Below, one piece after another: positions 35,563 to 46,832 of a DNA stretch of 64,000 bases. A model generated the notes under the pieces. The model was given only the letters and a program-made list of their open reading frames with translations. It was not told where the DNA came from and did no database searches. The stretch lies in the NCBI RefSeq assembly GCF_016745235.1, contig NZ_JAELVM010000001.1:1253856-1317855 (forward strand), in the 5' to 3' direction. The stretch's first letter is position 1; each line of letters begins with the position of its first letter. Source of the DNA: Chryseobacterium endalhagicum. GTDB taxonomy: Bacteria; Bacteroidota; Bacteroidia; Flavobacteriales; Weeksellaceae. The position numbers were made by a program, and so were the translations under genes.

Positions 35563-36186
35563 AATTTTTAACCATAAACATCTACTATGACTTTTGCTTC
35601 AAAAAAATATTGAAAAAGTCTCTCGCAGATTAAACAAATAAAGCAGAATTAATGCAAAGAATTATGACACAAATATTTTAGAATAAGTCTCCCGCAGATT
35701 TCTCAGATCACTCTGATGTTTACGTTAAAGTTTATTATATCTTTTTAAAATAATAAGCAATCATCTGTGAAAATCTGTGCAATCCGTGGTAAAAAATAAA
35801 AATCCCGGAAAAGGCAAATTCATACAAGCAGAAATCAAAGATGGGTATATATATTTTTTTGAAACATTAAGATCAATGAAGATGATAAGGATCGTCAAGA
35901 AAATCAAATGATTTTTTAAGCTCTTAAAGCGTAGCTCTCCTTAATAATCTTAAAACCTTAAACAATTCTTAATGGTTCAAAATATCAAATAAAATCTTTA
36001 GATTTTTCAAAAAACTTAAGTGCACTTCTTTCGCAGCAATCATTTAAACTTCAAATAAACTAAAGTGTTAAAAAACTTTTGCCTCTTTTGTGGTTTAAAA
36101 CTTTCCCAGAGTTAAAGCAGAAAAATTATAACATAAACATTTGTGAAATCTCCGCAATCCGTGGTATAAAAAGAATAAAATCAAAG
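35563..36186. other. Repeat-filled spacer
   Basis: 624 bases, no gene. It holds CATCTGTGAAAATCTGTGCA-like strings (near 35763 and 36138) and the inverted miniature repeat 35865-35974. A plus-strand frame at 36079-36393 overlaps the kinase gene and is not a gene. Confidence 0.6.
35865..35974 (-). repeat. Miniature repeat, copy 2 (inverted)
   Basis: Begins CATTAAGATCAATGAAGATG and ends AATTCTTAATG on the plus strand, the reverse-complement order of copies 1 and 3. Confidence 0.75.
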
Positions 36187-37211
36187 CTAATCAACCCGCA
36201 GATACCTTCTCAAACTCTTCAGCAGCTCCAGCTGGTTTCTCGTTCTGTCCAGATTATGTTCCGGATGTTTGGTAGCATAATAAGTACTCCCATTAAGATA
36301 ATCAGTCAGAAAACGTACAGCCTGAATATAGATCACAGTTTGAGCCGCATAATCAAGATTTTCAAGTTCCTCAAAAGTCAGTTTTTCCTTTAAATACAGC
36401 AAAAATCCATCTTTTATAGTTCTGTAGATATGAGGATTAAAATTGTCATCAGCATAGCCGTTATCTTCATCTAGCGTATTGGTATACGATCTTGCCATAT
36501 CTCCAAAATCATACAGAATGGTGGAAACTGTTACCGTATCCAGATCAATGACAGCCAGAGGTTTTGACGTGCTGTCAAAAAGGATATTCCTTACATTAGG
36601 ATCTCCGTGGATGATTCTTTTCGGCAGAAGACCTTCTTTTTCCATTTCGATCCATTTCTCAGGAAGAAAAAGCAGTTCATTCGTTATTTTTATTTCCGGT
36701 CCGGCATTTTTAAGAAGAAATTCGTCTGCATTTTGTAAAGCAGTATGATAATCCTGCATTCTTTTTTCAAAATTAATAAAATCCGGAATCGGGGTCTGGA
36801 TATCCGGAAGATTTTCGGGATTGACTGTATTTAGAAAACATCCGACCGCTTTTGCAGATTCATAAGCTGTTTTTATATCAGGAATCTTAAATAAAGTCTG
36901 GGCATCCTCTATAAAATGAAACATCCTCCACGATCCTCCTTCCTCATCTTTTGTCATGAAGCTCCCCGATAAATTTTCTTTCAGTTTCACCAGCTGCAGA
37001 GGGTAATCTCCTTGTTCCAGCATGCTGTTGATCAAAAGATGGTTATGCGTAATGATCTCCGGAAACGGAAAAACCTGGCCGTTAATTTTCTGAAGGATAA
37101 ATTTTTCCTGCGAATCATGATCCTCCACCAGATAGGTCGTATTGATCAGTCCGTCTGTAACAGGGCTGATGCTGCAGTTTTCAGTCCCGGTAAATCCGGT
37201 AACGATTTGTT

Positions 37212-37221
<10 letters not shown>
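36187..37221 (-). CDS. N-acetylhexosamine 1-kinase-like phosphotransferase
   Basis: 344 residues of the aminoglycoside-phosphotransferase/kinase-like fold. NahK-type members phosphorylate GlcNAc or GalNAc at C1. The catalytic loop IIHGDPNVRN holds His205 and Asp207. The metal/DFG-like segment AVIDLDTV has Asp226 and Asp228. The N-terminal ATP-lobe keeps FILQKING with the lysine. It is the last gene of a tight operon: its ATG overlaps the nucleotidyltransferase stop by 10 bases. With a GH109 N-acetylgalactosaminidase and a nucleotidyltransferase upstream, GalNAc or GlcNAc is the likely substrate; other sugars or choline cannot be excluded. Confidence 0.8.
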
Positions 37222-39779
<2,558 letters not shown>

Positions 39780-40472
39780 TTATTTTTCTGTGTAGTATAC
39801 TTCTTCGTAAGGCTGGATCAGTACCCATCCGTTTCCAGAGAATTTCATCTGGAATTCTTCACCGCTTCCTCTTCCGATAAGACTTTTTAGAGAAACATTG
39901 GTTTTCAGATCAGGGCTAAGGTTCCCGGACCAGGCTACCGTAGCATTAGGATCCGTGAATACCGGGTTTTCAGGGGTTACCATTAAAGTCAGAGGCTCGC
40001 CGTGTGTGGTGATGGCAATATGTCCGGTTCCGGTAAGTTTTACCTGGAAAAGACCGCCGGCCATCATTCCTGCCACACTTTTAAGCATGGTGATGTCGCT
40101 TTTTACACTCTGTTCGTGGGCTAGGACATCGTTTCCGTTGACACATACAGATTCATTGTTCAGATAAAGGATACGTACTTTTTTTCCGGAATCAGCCACA
40201 TAAAGTTTTCCACTTCCTTCCGCTTTCATCAGCTTTGTGCCTTCACCACTGATGGCTTTCTTCAGCAGATTACCGATTCCTCCGGCCAGCATGCCCTGTC
40301 TTTCGAAGTTGATGCTTCCTACATAGCCTACCATACTTCCTCTTTTGGTCCATACCGCCTGATTGTTTAGATTAATTTCCAATAAATGCGGCGTTTCAAG
40401 TTCAAAATAATCTCTCTGCTGTGGATTTTCTTTAGTTTCGTTCACAAAAGCTTCCAATGAATATTTGCTCAT
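39780..40472 (-). CDS. AIM24-family protein
   Basis: 230 residues of the TIGR00266/AIM24 family, all-beta proteins widespread in bacteria and mitochondria, of unknown biochemical role. Conserved-looking parts: the TPHLLEINL opening strand, SMVGYVGSINFER, GEGTKLMKAEGSGKLYVAD and the C-terminal FSGNGWVLIQPYEE. It has no signal or membrane segment. It is transcribed alone: its -7 box is on the minus strand at 40499-40506 and a terminator follows its stop. It is divergent from queA with about 180 bases between. Confidence 0.88.
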   Translation of the reverse strand: MSKYSLEAFVNETKENPQQRDYFELETPHLLEINLNNQAVWTKRGSMVGYVGSINFERQGMLAGGIGNLLKKAISGEGTKLMKAEGSGKLYVADSGKKVRILYLNNESVCVNGNDVLAHEQSVKSDITMLKSVAGMMAGGLFQVKLTGTGHIAITTHGEPLTLMVTPENPVFTDPNATVAWSGNLSPDLKTNVSLKSLIGRGSGEEFQMKFSGNGWVLIQPYEEVYYTEK

Positions 40473-40498
40473 AAGTGTAAAAGTTTTAAAATATTTTC

Positions 40499-40506
40499 AA
40501 AAATAA
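40499..40506 (-). promoter_or_regulatory. -7 box (TATTTTTG) for the AIM24 gene
   Basis: Exact TAnnTTTG match on the minus strand, 26 bases before the ATG at 40472. Confidence 0.6.
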
Positions 40507-40567
40507 TCTTTTTTAACGTCATAAATTACCGTAAAATCACGGTTTTAAATTTGATTTTAAATAATAC

Positions 40568-40599
40568 TTGACAAAGGGGTCTTCAATGTCGTATATTTG
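40568..40599 (+). promoter_or_regulatory. queA promoter (TTGACA ... TATATTTG)
   Basis: TTGACA at 40568 and TATATTTG at 40592-40599. The leader of about 50 bases before the ATG shows no riboswitch I recognise. Confidence 0.65.
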
Positions 40600-40654
40600 C
40601 ACTCCGAAAATTACATAGGTAATTTGAATAATTTTTAAACCGTAATTTAAAAAA

Positions 40655-41704
40655 ATGAAAACATCAGATTTTAATTTTGATCTTCCTGACGAATTATTGG
40701 CAGAACATCCTTCTGAGCACAGAGATGAAGCCAGACTAATGGTTCTTAACAGAAAAACAGAAACTATTGAGCATAAGCTGTTTAAAGATGTTGTGGATTA
40801 TTTCGATGAGAAAGATCTGTTCATTTTCAATAATACTAAAGTTTTCCCTGCACGTCTTTATGGAAATAAGGAAAAAACGGGCGCTAAAATTGAAGTTTTC
40901 CTTTTAAGAGAGCTTGATAAAGAAACCAGAGTATGGGACGTTCTTGTAGATCCTGCAAGAAAAATCAGAATCGGTAACAAATTATTCTTCACTGAAGATG
41001 AATCTTTGGTTGCTGAAGTTATCGACAATACCACTTCAAGAGGAAGAACATTAAGATTCCTTTTCGACGGTTCTTACGAAGAATTCAGGACAAAACTGAA
41101 GGAACTGGGTGAAACTCCGCTTCCAAAATATATCAAAAGAGCAGTAGAGCCGGAAGATGCAGAAAGATACCAGACGATCTATGCTAAAATAGAAGGAGCA
41201 GTAGCTGCCCCTACAGCAGGTCTTCACTTCTCCAAGCACCTGATGAAGAAGCTTGAAATCAAAGGAATTGATTTTGCTGAAGTAACGCTTCACGTTGGTT
41301 TGGGAACTTTCAACCCGATTGAGGTGGAAGATCTTTCCAAGCACAAAATGGAGTCTGAAGAAATCATCATCGATGAGAAAAATGCTGCGATCATCAATAA
41401 CGCGGTAGAAAGCCACAGAAGAGTTTGTGCAGTAGGTACCACTACCATGAGAGCACTGGAAACTTCTGTTTCTTCCAACAAAAAGATTTCTGCATTCAAT
41501 GGCTGGACAAACAAATTCATTTATCCGCCTCACGATTTCGGAGTAGCGAACTCTATGATCACGAATTTCCACACGCCGAAATCAACATTACTGATGATGA
41601 TTGCTGCGTTTGCCGGAAAAGAATTTATCATGCATGCTTATGAAGAAGCCGTAAAAGAAAAGTATAAATTCTATTCTTACGGTGACGCTATGCTAATCCT
41701 TTAA
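40655..41704 (+). CDS. queA: S-adenosylmethionine:tRNA ribosyltransferase-isomerase
   Basis: 349 residues, normal length. It transfers the ribosyl part of SAM to preQ1 in tRNA wobble position 34, making epoxyqueuosine. Typical blocks: [20 protein letters not shown] at the start, [26 protein letters not shown] and [14 protein letters not shown], then [10 protein letters not shown] and [16 protein letters not shown]. Queuosine-pathway partners are not in the window. An RNA-modifying enzyme (rlmN) follows on the same strand after 73 bases holding an inverted repeat. Confidence 0.97.
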   Translation: MKTSDFNFDLPDELLAEHPSEHRDEARLMVLNRKTETIEHKLFKDVVDYFDEKDLFIFNNTKVFPARLYGNKEKTGAKIEVFLLRELDKETRVWDVLVDPARKIRIGNKLFFTEDESLVAEVIDNTTSRGRTLRFLFDGSYEEFRTKLKELGETPLPKYIKRAVEPEDAERYQTIYAKIEGAVAAPTAGLHFSKHLMKKLEIKGIDFAEVTLHVGLGTFNPIEVEDLSKHKMESEEIIIDEKNAAIINNAVESHRRVCAVGTTTMRALETSVSSNKKISAFNGWTNKFIYPPHDFGVANSMITNFHTPKSTLLMMIAAFAGKEFIMHAYEEAVKEKYKFYSYGDAMLIL

Positions 41705-41718
41705 TAAGAAAATAGGAA

Positions 41719-41759
41719 TTAGGATTTAGGGCTTAGTTTGTTCCCTAAATCCTAAGCCC
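41719..41759. repeat. Overlapping inverted repeats with telomere-like units between queA and rlmN
   Basis: Arms TTAGGATTTAGGG (41719-41731) and CCCTAAATCCTAA (41743-41755) form a 13-bp stem. A competing stem GGGCTTAG / CTAAGCCC (41729-41736 and 41752-41759) uses part of the same bases. Confidence 0.8.
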
Positions 41760-41777
41760 TAATACCTATACCCTATC

Positions 41778-42812
41778 ATGAAAGATATCCGTACATTATC
41801 ATTAGACCAGCTTAAAGACTACTTCGTCACTTTAGGGGAAAAACCTTTTCGTGCGAAGCAGGTTTACGATTGGTTATGGAGTAAAAACCTCCATTCCATT
41901 GATGAAATGACGAATCTTTCGAAAACGCTCCGTGAAAGGATTTCCGAAGAGTATACCATCAATCCGGTTTCTGTAGACCAGCTTCAGAAAAGTACAGACG
42001 GAACCATTAAAAACGGGGTGAAACTTCATGACGGGCTTTTGGTGGAATCTGTTCTTATTCCTACAGAAACAAGAACTACAGCCTGCGTTTCCTCACAGGT
42101 AGGATGTTCCCTGAACTGCGAATTCTGTGCAACGGCAAGACTGAAAAGAATGAGAAACCTTGAAGTCGCCGAGATTGTAGACCAGGTCGCCCTGATCGAC
42201 AGCCAAAGTAAAATGTATTTCAACAGACCGCTTTCCAATATCGTTTTTATGGGCATGGGCGAGCCGATGATGAATTACAAAAATGTGGTGGAAGCCATCA
42301 GAAAAATTACCCAGCCGGAAGGTCTGGGCATGTCACCAAGAAGAATCACGGTTTCTACATCCGGAATTCCGAAGATGATCAAAATGCTTGCAGACGATGA
42401 ACTACGGGTGAAATTAGCCCTTTCCCTTCACTCTGCCATTGAGTCCAAGCGTAATGAGATCATGCCTTTCTCAGATAAATTTCCTTTGACAGATATTATG
42501 GAGTCGCTTCAGTACTGGTACGAAAAAACAGGCTCTGTTATCACTTTTGAATACTGCGTATGGAAAGGCATCAATGATGGGGATGAAGATATCAAAGCTT
42601 TAATTAAATACTGCAGACAGGTTCCTTCCAAAGTGAATCTGATCCAGTACAATCCTATCGGGGACGGAAAATATGACCAGTGCAATAAGCAGGCGGAAGA
42701 AAACTATGTACGCCAGCTGGAAAATGCCGGAATCACCGTAATGATCAGAAAAAGCCGCGGCGGAGACATCGATGCTGCATGCGGACAGCTGGCCAACAAA
42801 ACAACGGATTAA
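41778..42812 (+). CDS. rlmN: 23S rRNA/tRNA adenine-C2 methyltransferase (radical SAM)
   Basis: 344 residues. It methylates C2 of A2503 in 23S rRNA and A37 in some tRNAs. The radical-SAM cluster motif is C110-S-L-N-C114-E-F-C117. Other family marks are PFRAKQVYDWLW near the N-terminus, FMGMGEPMMNYKNV and RRITVSTSGIP. The second catalytic cysteine lies in the C-terminal SRGGDIDAACGQL segment (GGD-AACGQL). It is cytosolic and follows queA, so both may respond to the same growth control. Confidence 0.97.
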   Translation: MKDIRTLSLDQLKDYFVTLGEKPFRAKQVYDWLWSKNLHSIDEMTNLSKTLRERISEEYTINPVSVDQLQKSTDGTIKNGVKLHDGLLVESVLIPTETRTTACVSSQVGCSLNCEFCATARLKRMRNLEVAEIVDQVALIDSQSKMYFNRPLSNIVFMGMGEPMMNYKNVVEAIRKITQPEGLGMSPRRITVSTSGIPKMIKMLADDELRVKLALSLHSAIESKRNEIMPFSDKFPLTDIMESLQYWYEKTGSVITFEYCVWKGINDGDEDIKALIKYCRQVPSKVNLIQYNPIGDGKYDQCNKQAEENYVRQLENAGITVMIRKSRGGDIDAACGQLANKTTD

Positions 42813-42887
42813 AATTTCCTTAAAAAAATCCAAAACTTTTCTTAAACTTTTTCTAAACGCCTACCTTTACATAAAGAACTGGTAATT

Positions 42888-43808
42888 ATGGACTTCTTTA
42901 TGAGCGAAGACGGTCTGGAAAATGTCTATGCATGGGCCATTCCGTTTCATGCTGCTGTTATTTTGGCAGAAATGATCTACAGCCATGTTTCTGAAGCTAA
43001 GCTGTACAACGGAAAGGATGTTGCCACAAGCATTTATCTTGCCTTGATGAACTTCGGTCTGGATCTGATCATGAAGGCTTTTGCCATGGGCGTCATGTTT
43101 TTCTTTTACAACCACAGGCTTTTCAGCTGGGATTTCACGGTCTGGTATTGGCTGATCTGCTTTGTGATTACAGATTTTGCCTATTATGTGCTGCATTATG
43201 TAGATCATCATTCCAGGGCATTCTGGGCGGTTCATATTACCCACCACAATTCAGAGTATTTTAATCTTACAACCGGTTTCAGAAGTCCGGTACTGCAGCC
43301 GCTTTACAGGTATCTGTATTTTTCTCCTCTGGCGTTTTTAGGCTTTAATCCCTGGCATATCATGGTAGTTTATGCCATAGGGCAGGTGTATGGAACATGG
43401 GTGCACACCCAAACCGTGAAAACCATGGGTATCCTGGAATACATTCTGGTGACTCCTTCACATCATAGGGTACATCATGCCTGCAATATCAAATATCTGG
43501 ACCGGAATATGGGAATGTGCCTCATTATCTGGGATAAAATATTCGGGACCTTTGAAAAAGAAGACCCGGATGTGCCTGTAAAATACGGAATATATCCTAA
43601 AATGCCGGACAATGAGCCGGATACCGTTCTCTTTTATGAATGGAGGAAAATCTGGAAAGACATCAGGCAGCCAGGATTGAAAATCTCAGACCGGATCAAT
43701 TATATATTCAATTCTCCTGGATGGAGGCATGACGGAACCGGAAAAACAGTAAGGCAATATCAACGGGATTATCTGAAGAAGCAGACTGAAAAACAGAACA
43801 AATTATGA
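42888..43808 (+). CDS. Sterol desaturase/fatty-acid hydroxylase-family membrane protein
   Basis: 306 residues, inner-membrane di-iron enzyme family that hydroxylates or desaturates lipids. It has four or so hydrophobic helices in the first 180 residues. The histidine clusters that bind iron are present: LHYVDHHSRAFWAVHITHH (H-xxx-H and H-xx-HH types) and TPSHHRVHHACN. The substrate is not visible; sterols are unlikely in this group, and lipid or hopanoid-like substrates fit better. A near -7 box TACCTTTA is at 42862-42869. It is followed by repeat-filled spacer. Confidence 0.85.
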   Translation: MDFFMSEDGLENVYAWAIPFHAAVILAEMIYSHVSEAKLYNGKDVATSIYLALMNFGLDLIMKAFAMGVMFFFYNHRLFSWDFTVWYWLICFVITDFAYYVLHYVDHHSRAFWAVHITHHNSEYFNLTTGFRSPVLQPLYRYLYFSPLAFLGFNPWHIMVVYAIGQVYGTWVHTQTVKTMGILEYILVTPSHHRVHHACNIKYLDRNMGMCLIIWDKIFGTFEKEDPDVPVKYGIYPKMPDNEPDTVLFYEWRKIWKDIRQPGLKISDRINYIFNSPGWRHDGTGKTVRQYQRDYLKKQTEKQNKL

Positions 43809-43881
43809 ATCCAGTGAAAGGATATATTCTGCCGGCTTTGACTATCTAAATGATTTGCAGGTTTTATGAATCAATTTATAC

Positions 43882-43909
43882 ATCAATAGGAGCGGGCTTT
43901 AGCCCGCTT
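43882..43909. repeat. Dispersed hairpin repeat (copy without T-run)
   Basis: ATCAATAGG flank and stem AGCGGGCT / AGCCCGCT, identical to 34852-34879. Confidence 0.8.
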
Positions 43910-44023
43910 ACAATATGGATTACATTTATCTGGCTTTAGCCAAATTAATTTAAACACAAATGCCACAAATTTTTTCACAAATATCACGATCATCCGTGTA
44001 ATCCGGGGAGGTGAAATTTTAAC

Positions 44024-44136
44024 CATTAAGAAGGTTTAAGGTTTTAAGATTATTAAGGATCAGCTTGGCTTTAAGAACTTAAAAAAAAAATTAGATTTTC
44101 CCTTAACTATCCTTATCATCTTCATTAATCTTAATG
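44024..44136 (+). repeat. Miniature repeat, copy 3
   Basis: Begins CATTAAGAAGGTTTAAGG and ends AATCTTAATG; internal TTTTAAGATTATTAAGG and CCTTATCATCTTCATTAATC match copy 1. Confidence 0.75.
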
Positions 44137-44190
44137 TTTCAAAAAAAAATCTGTCTTTTCCAATTCCTGATAAACCCTTATTTTTACTGT

Positions 44191-45069
44191 ATGAAAAAAC
44201 TTCTTCTTTTCGCAGCCGTTATTATTTTTCAGTCTTCGTTTTCCCAGCAGACCGATTTTTTGAAAATAAGAAAATTCAGGGTAGGATATCTGGATGATAA
44301 GATCCAGGAAACGTCAGGGCTTAGTATTTTGAATGGAAAACTCTATACTTTCAATGACAGCGGGAATGCACCGGAACTTTTCGAGCTGGATGAAACTTCC
44401 GGAAATATTAAAAATACGTACACCATCAATGCTAAAAATAAAGACTGGGAAGCGCTGACGAATGACGGCAAAAATTTTTACATCGGAGATTTTGGGAACA
44501 ACGGCGGAACCAGAAGAGATCTTGAGATTTATAAACTGCCTTTTCATAACAATGAACCCAAGAATGATTCTATTACCAAAATTTCCTTCTATTATCCGGA
44601 GCAGACAGAATTTATCCCTAAATACACAGATAATGATTTTGATGCAGAAGCGATGATTTATCTCAACGGAAAGATCCATCTGTTTACCAAAGAATGGAAA
44701 TCCAAATCAACTTCTCATTATATTATTGATCCCACTATAACCGAAAAGCAGAGAGCTGAAAAAACGGAATCCTACAAAACCAATTTCGTGGTAACGGATG
44801 CTGCTTATTTTGATAAAAAGCTTTATCTGGTAGGCTATACAAAGAAAACAGAAGTCTTTTTAAATATTTTTACAGAAACAGAACCCGGCATTTTTTTTAA
44901 AGAAAAACCCAAGCATTATTATCTCGGCAGTTCTCTTGCAGTCGGGCAAATCGAAGGGGTTACCGTAAATGAGGCCGGAATCTTTATTTCAGGAGAAAAA
45001 TTCAAATCGAGGCTGGGAACTGCAAAACCATCATTGTACTTTATTTCCGGAGAAGAACTCAAAGATTAA
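44191..45069 (+). CDS. Secreted beta-propeller-like protein
   Basis: 292 residues from ATG 44191; the longer frame from 44134 starts in repeat DNA and is rejected. It has a signal peptide (LLLFAAVIIFQSSFSQ). The mature part has repeated strand-like blocks with Asp/Asn-rich turns: ETSGLSILNGKLYTFNDSGN, DWEALTNDGKNFYIGDFGNN, AEAMIYLNGKIHLFTKEW and VGQIEGVTVNEAGIFISGEK. This pattern of SG-L-x-x-ngkLYtfnDSG and DWE-gDfGNN resembles six-bladed-propeller exported proteins (SdiA-regulated/esterase-like families). The function is unknown, probably periplasmic or surface sensing or binding. Confidence 0.75.
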   Translation: MKKLLLFAAVIIFQSSFSQQTDFLKIRKFRVGYLDDKIQETSGLSILNGKLYTFNDSGNAPELFELDETSGNIKNTYTINAKNKDWEALTNDGKNFYIGDFGNNGGTRRDLEIYKLPFHNNEPKNDSITKISFYYPEQTEFIPKYTDNDFDAEAMIYLNGKIHLFTKEWKSKSTSHYIIDPTITEKQRAEKTESYKTNFVVTDAAYFDKKLYLVGYTKKTEVFLNIFTETEPGIFFKEKPKHYYLGSSLAVGQIEGVTVNEAGIFISGEKFKSRLGTAKPSLYFISGEELKD

Positions 45070-45097
45070 TTTTGCATTAAAATTGCCTGAAAAAAAT

Positions 45098-45105
45098 TAT
45101 CTTTG
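45098..45105 (+). promoter_or_regulatory. -7 box (TATCTTTG) for the polyprenyl synthase gene
   Basis: Exact TAnnTTTG match 37 bases before the TTG start at 45143. Confidence 0.6.
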
Positions 45106-45142
45106 TGAGAGTTATTAATTATTTATTTTTTATTCATAGATT

Positions 45143-46120
45143 TTGGCAAACATCGTAGAAGAAATCAAGCGACCGATCAACGAGGAAATGAAACTTTTCG
45201 AGCAGAAGTTTTATGAATCAATGCAGAGCAAAGTGCCTTTATTGGATAAAGTAACCCGTTTTATCGTTACTACCAAAGGAAAGCAGATGCGTCCCATGTT
45301 CGTATTCCTCTGTGCAAAACTGATTGGTGACGTCAACGAAAAAACGTACCGCGGGGCTTCCATGATCGAGCTGATTCACACGGCAACGCTGGTACATGAT
45401 GATGTGGTGGATGAAAGTTTCAAACGCCGTAATTTCTTTTCCATCAATGCGTTGTGGAAGAATAAGATTGCAGTACTGGTAGGAGATTACCTGCTTTCGA
45501 AATCCGTACTTCTCTCCACAGATCATAAAGATTACGATCTTCTGGGGGTAATTTCCAGAACGATCCGTGAAATGTCCGAAGGTGAACTTTTACAGCTTGA
45601 AAAGGCCAGAAAACTGGATATTACGGAAGATGTTTACTATGAAATTATCCGTCAGAAAACAGCCACTTTAATTGCTGCCTGCTGTGAAATTGGTGTTCTC
45701 TCCAATAATGCCGATGAAGTTCTTGCCAAAAAGATGATGGATTTCGGAACTTACACCGGAATGGCGTTCCAGATCAAGGACGATCTTTTTGATTATTTAA
45801 GCTCCAATGTTATCGGAAAACCTGTCGGTATCGATATTAAGGAACAGAAAATGACCCTTCCGCTGATCCATACGCTTAAAACGGCCAGTGAAAAAGACAG
45901 AAAGTATTATTTCAATACCATAAAACGTTATAATAATGATCAGAAACGGGTAAAAGAACTGATCGAATTTGTGAAAAGCTCAGGTGGTATGAACTATGCC
46001 ATAAAAACAATGGAAGATTTTCAGCAGAAAGCCAAAGATATTCTGAATGAGTTTCCGGATTCTGAGCCGAAAAAATCATTACATCTGTTACTGGATTATG
46101 TCATTGAACGAAAATTTTAG
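45143..46120 (+). CDS. Long-chain polyprenyl diphosphate synthase
   Basis: 325 residues. Builds the isoprenoid tail of menaquinone by adding isopentenyl diphosphate units. The start is TTG at 45143 (MANIVEEIKRPI); no better start is seen. Both aspartate-rich metal motifs are there: LVHDDVVDESFKRR and FQIKDDLFDYLSS. The chain-length region before the first motif (RGASMIELIHTA) lacks bulky aromatic stops, which fits a long product. It is cytosolic or membrane-peripheral. It is transcribed from its own promoter and ends at a good terminator. Confidence 0.94.
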   Translation: MANIVEEIKRPINEEMKLFEQKFYESMQSKVPLLDKVTRFIVTTKGKQMRPMFVFLCAKLIGDVNEKTYRGASMIELIHTATLVHDDVVDESFKRRNFFSINALWKNKIAVLVGDYLLSKSVLLSTDHKDYDLLGVISRTIREMSEGELLQLEKARKLDITEDVYYEIIRQKTATLIAACCEIGVLSNNADEVLAKKMMDFGTYTGMAFQIKDDLFDYLSSNVIGKPVGIDIKEQKMTLPLIHTLKTASEKDRKYYFNTIKRYNNDQKRVKELIEFVKSSGGMNYAIKTMEDFQQKAKDILNEFPDSEPKKSLHLLLDYVIERKF

Positions 46121-46141
46121 AATTTGAAATCATAAATAGAG

Positions 46142-46174
46142 AAATCGGGATGCTTACTGCGTTCCGATTTTTTA
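46142..46174 (+). terminator. Terminator after the polyprenyl synthase gene
   Basis: Twelve-bp stem AAATCGGGATGC / GCGTTCCGATTT (two G-U), 5-base loop, T-run. Confidence 0.9.
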
Positions 46175-46265
46175 TTTAACCAAGATTGAGATAAAGTATT
46201 TTGTTTTTTAATGATGTCAGTAGTTTAGACTAGGGAGTATGAAACCTATTGGGGTGAGTCTCGAC

Positions 46266-46300
46266 TAACCATGTCAAGGTTAAAAACCTTGACATGGTTA
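46266..46300. repeat. 16-bp inverted repeat with CAAGGTT core
   Basis: Arms TAACCATGTCAAGGTT and AACCTTGACATGGTTA with loop AAA. It shares CAAGGTT/AACCTTG with 14526-14552. Confidence 0.9.
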
Positions 46301-46402
46301 ACAGTCAGAAATCAAAATTGCAGGCATTTTGAATAATCAATATCTTCTTTCAATGTATTTTATTGATAGATTTCTGTTTATTGATCATTATACTGAAATG
46401 GA

Positions 46403-46699
46403 TTAAATTATTTTAACGGTAACAATTATAACAGCTAGAACTATACAAAATAAAGCAGTTAAAAATAAATAATCCGCAATAGTCTCAAACTTCGTTTCCC
46501 GCTTTTCGTGTTTTGTCCTGATGGCAAGAAATGAAAAGAAGCAGCTGCACGCAAATAACAGACACGCTAAGCCTGCAAACTCATCCAGATGTGTATTGCT
46601 GCTGATTTTAGTGATTTTAAGGGAGGTGATGATAATCAGGGAAAAACCTAAAAGATTACTCGATGCATTCAGGATATGGGGTGATTTTTTTTCCATCAT
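46403..46699 (-). CDS. Small membrane protein of unknown function
   Basis: 98 residues, not recognised. It has three predicted transmembrane helices: LLGFSLIIITSLKI, GLACLLFACSCFFSFLAI, and YLFLTALFCIVLAVIIVTV. A basic loop (RTKHEKRETK) probably faces the cytoplasm. Small proteins of this shape are common in flavobacteria beside metabolic genes. It is divergent from the 2-oxoacid dehydrogenase gene (133 bases between). No function can be inferred. Confidence 0.7.
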   Translation of the reverse strand: MMEKKSPHILNASSNLLGFSLIIITSLKITKISSNTHLDEFAGLACLLFACSCFFSFLAIRTKHEKRETKFETIADYLFLTALFCIVLAVIIVTVKII

Positions 46700-46832
46700 T
46701 TACAATTTTTTACAAGATAAAACACTATTTTTTTATTATCAAATTTTTAAAAAAAATTATTGAAAATTAAAATTAATTTAAAAATTGTATATTAGCGCCA
46801 TACTTGAAGAATAAAAACTTTTATATCTAGCT

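Larger units (their letters stand above)
43809..44190. other. Repeat-filled spacer
   Basis: 382 bases, no gene. It holds the GC hairpin repeat 43882-43909, a GGCTTTAGCCAA string at 43932, a CATCCGTGTAATCCG string near 43990 and the miniature repeat 44024-44136, which ends 54 bases before the next ATG. Confidence 0.65.

Noticed and set aside
36079..36393. 104-codon plus-strand frame
   Set aside because: It overlaps the kinase gene on the opposite strand and starts in repeat spacer.
46753..46768. AAAATTATTGAAAATT string before the E1 gene, like half of the GbsR site
   Set aside because: Only the right half matches (16 bases), the left half is absent and the sequence is extremely AT-rich.
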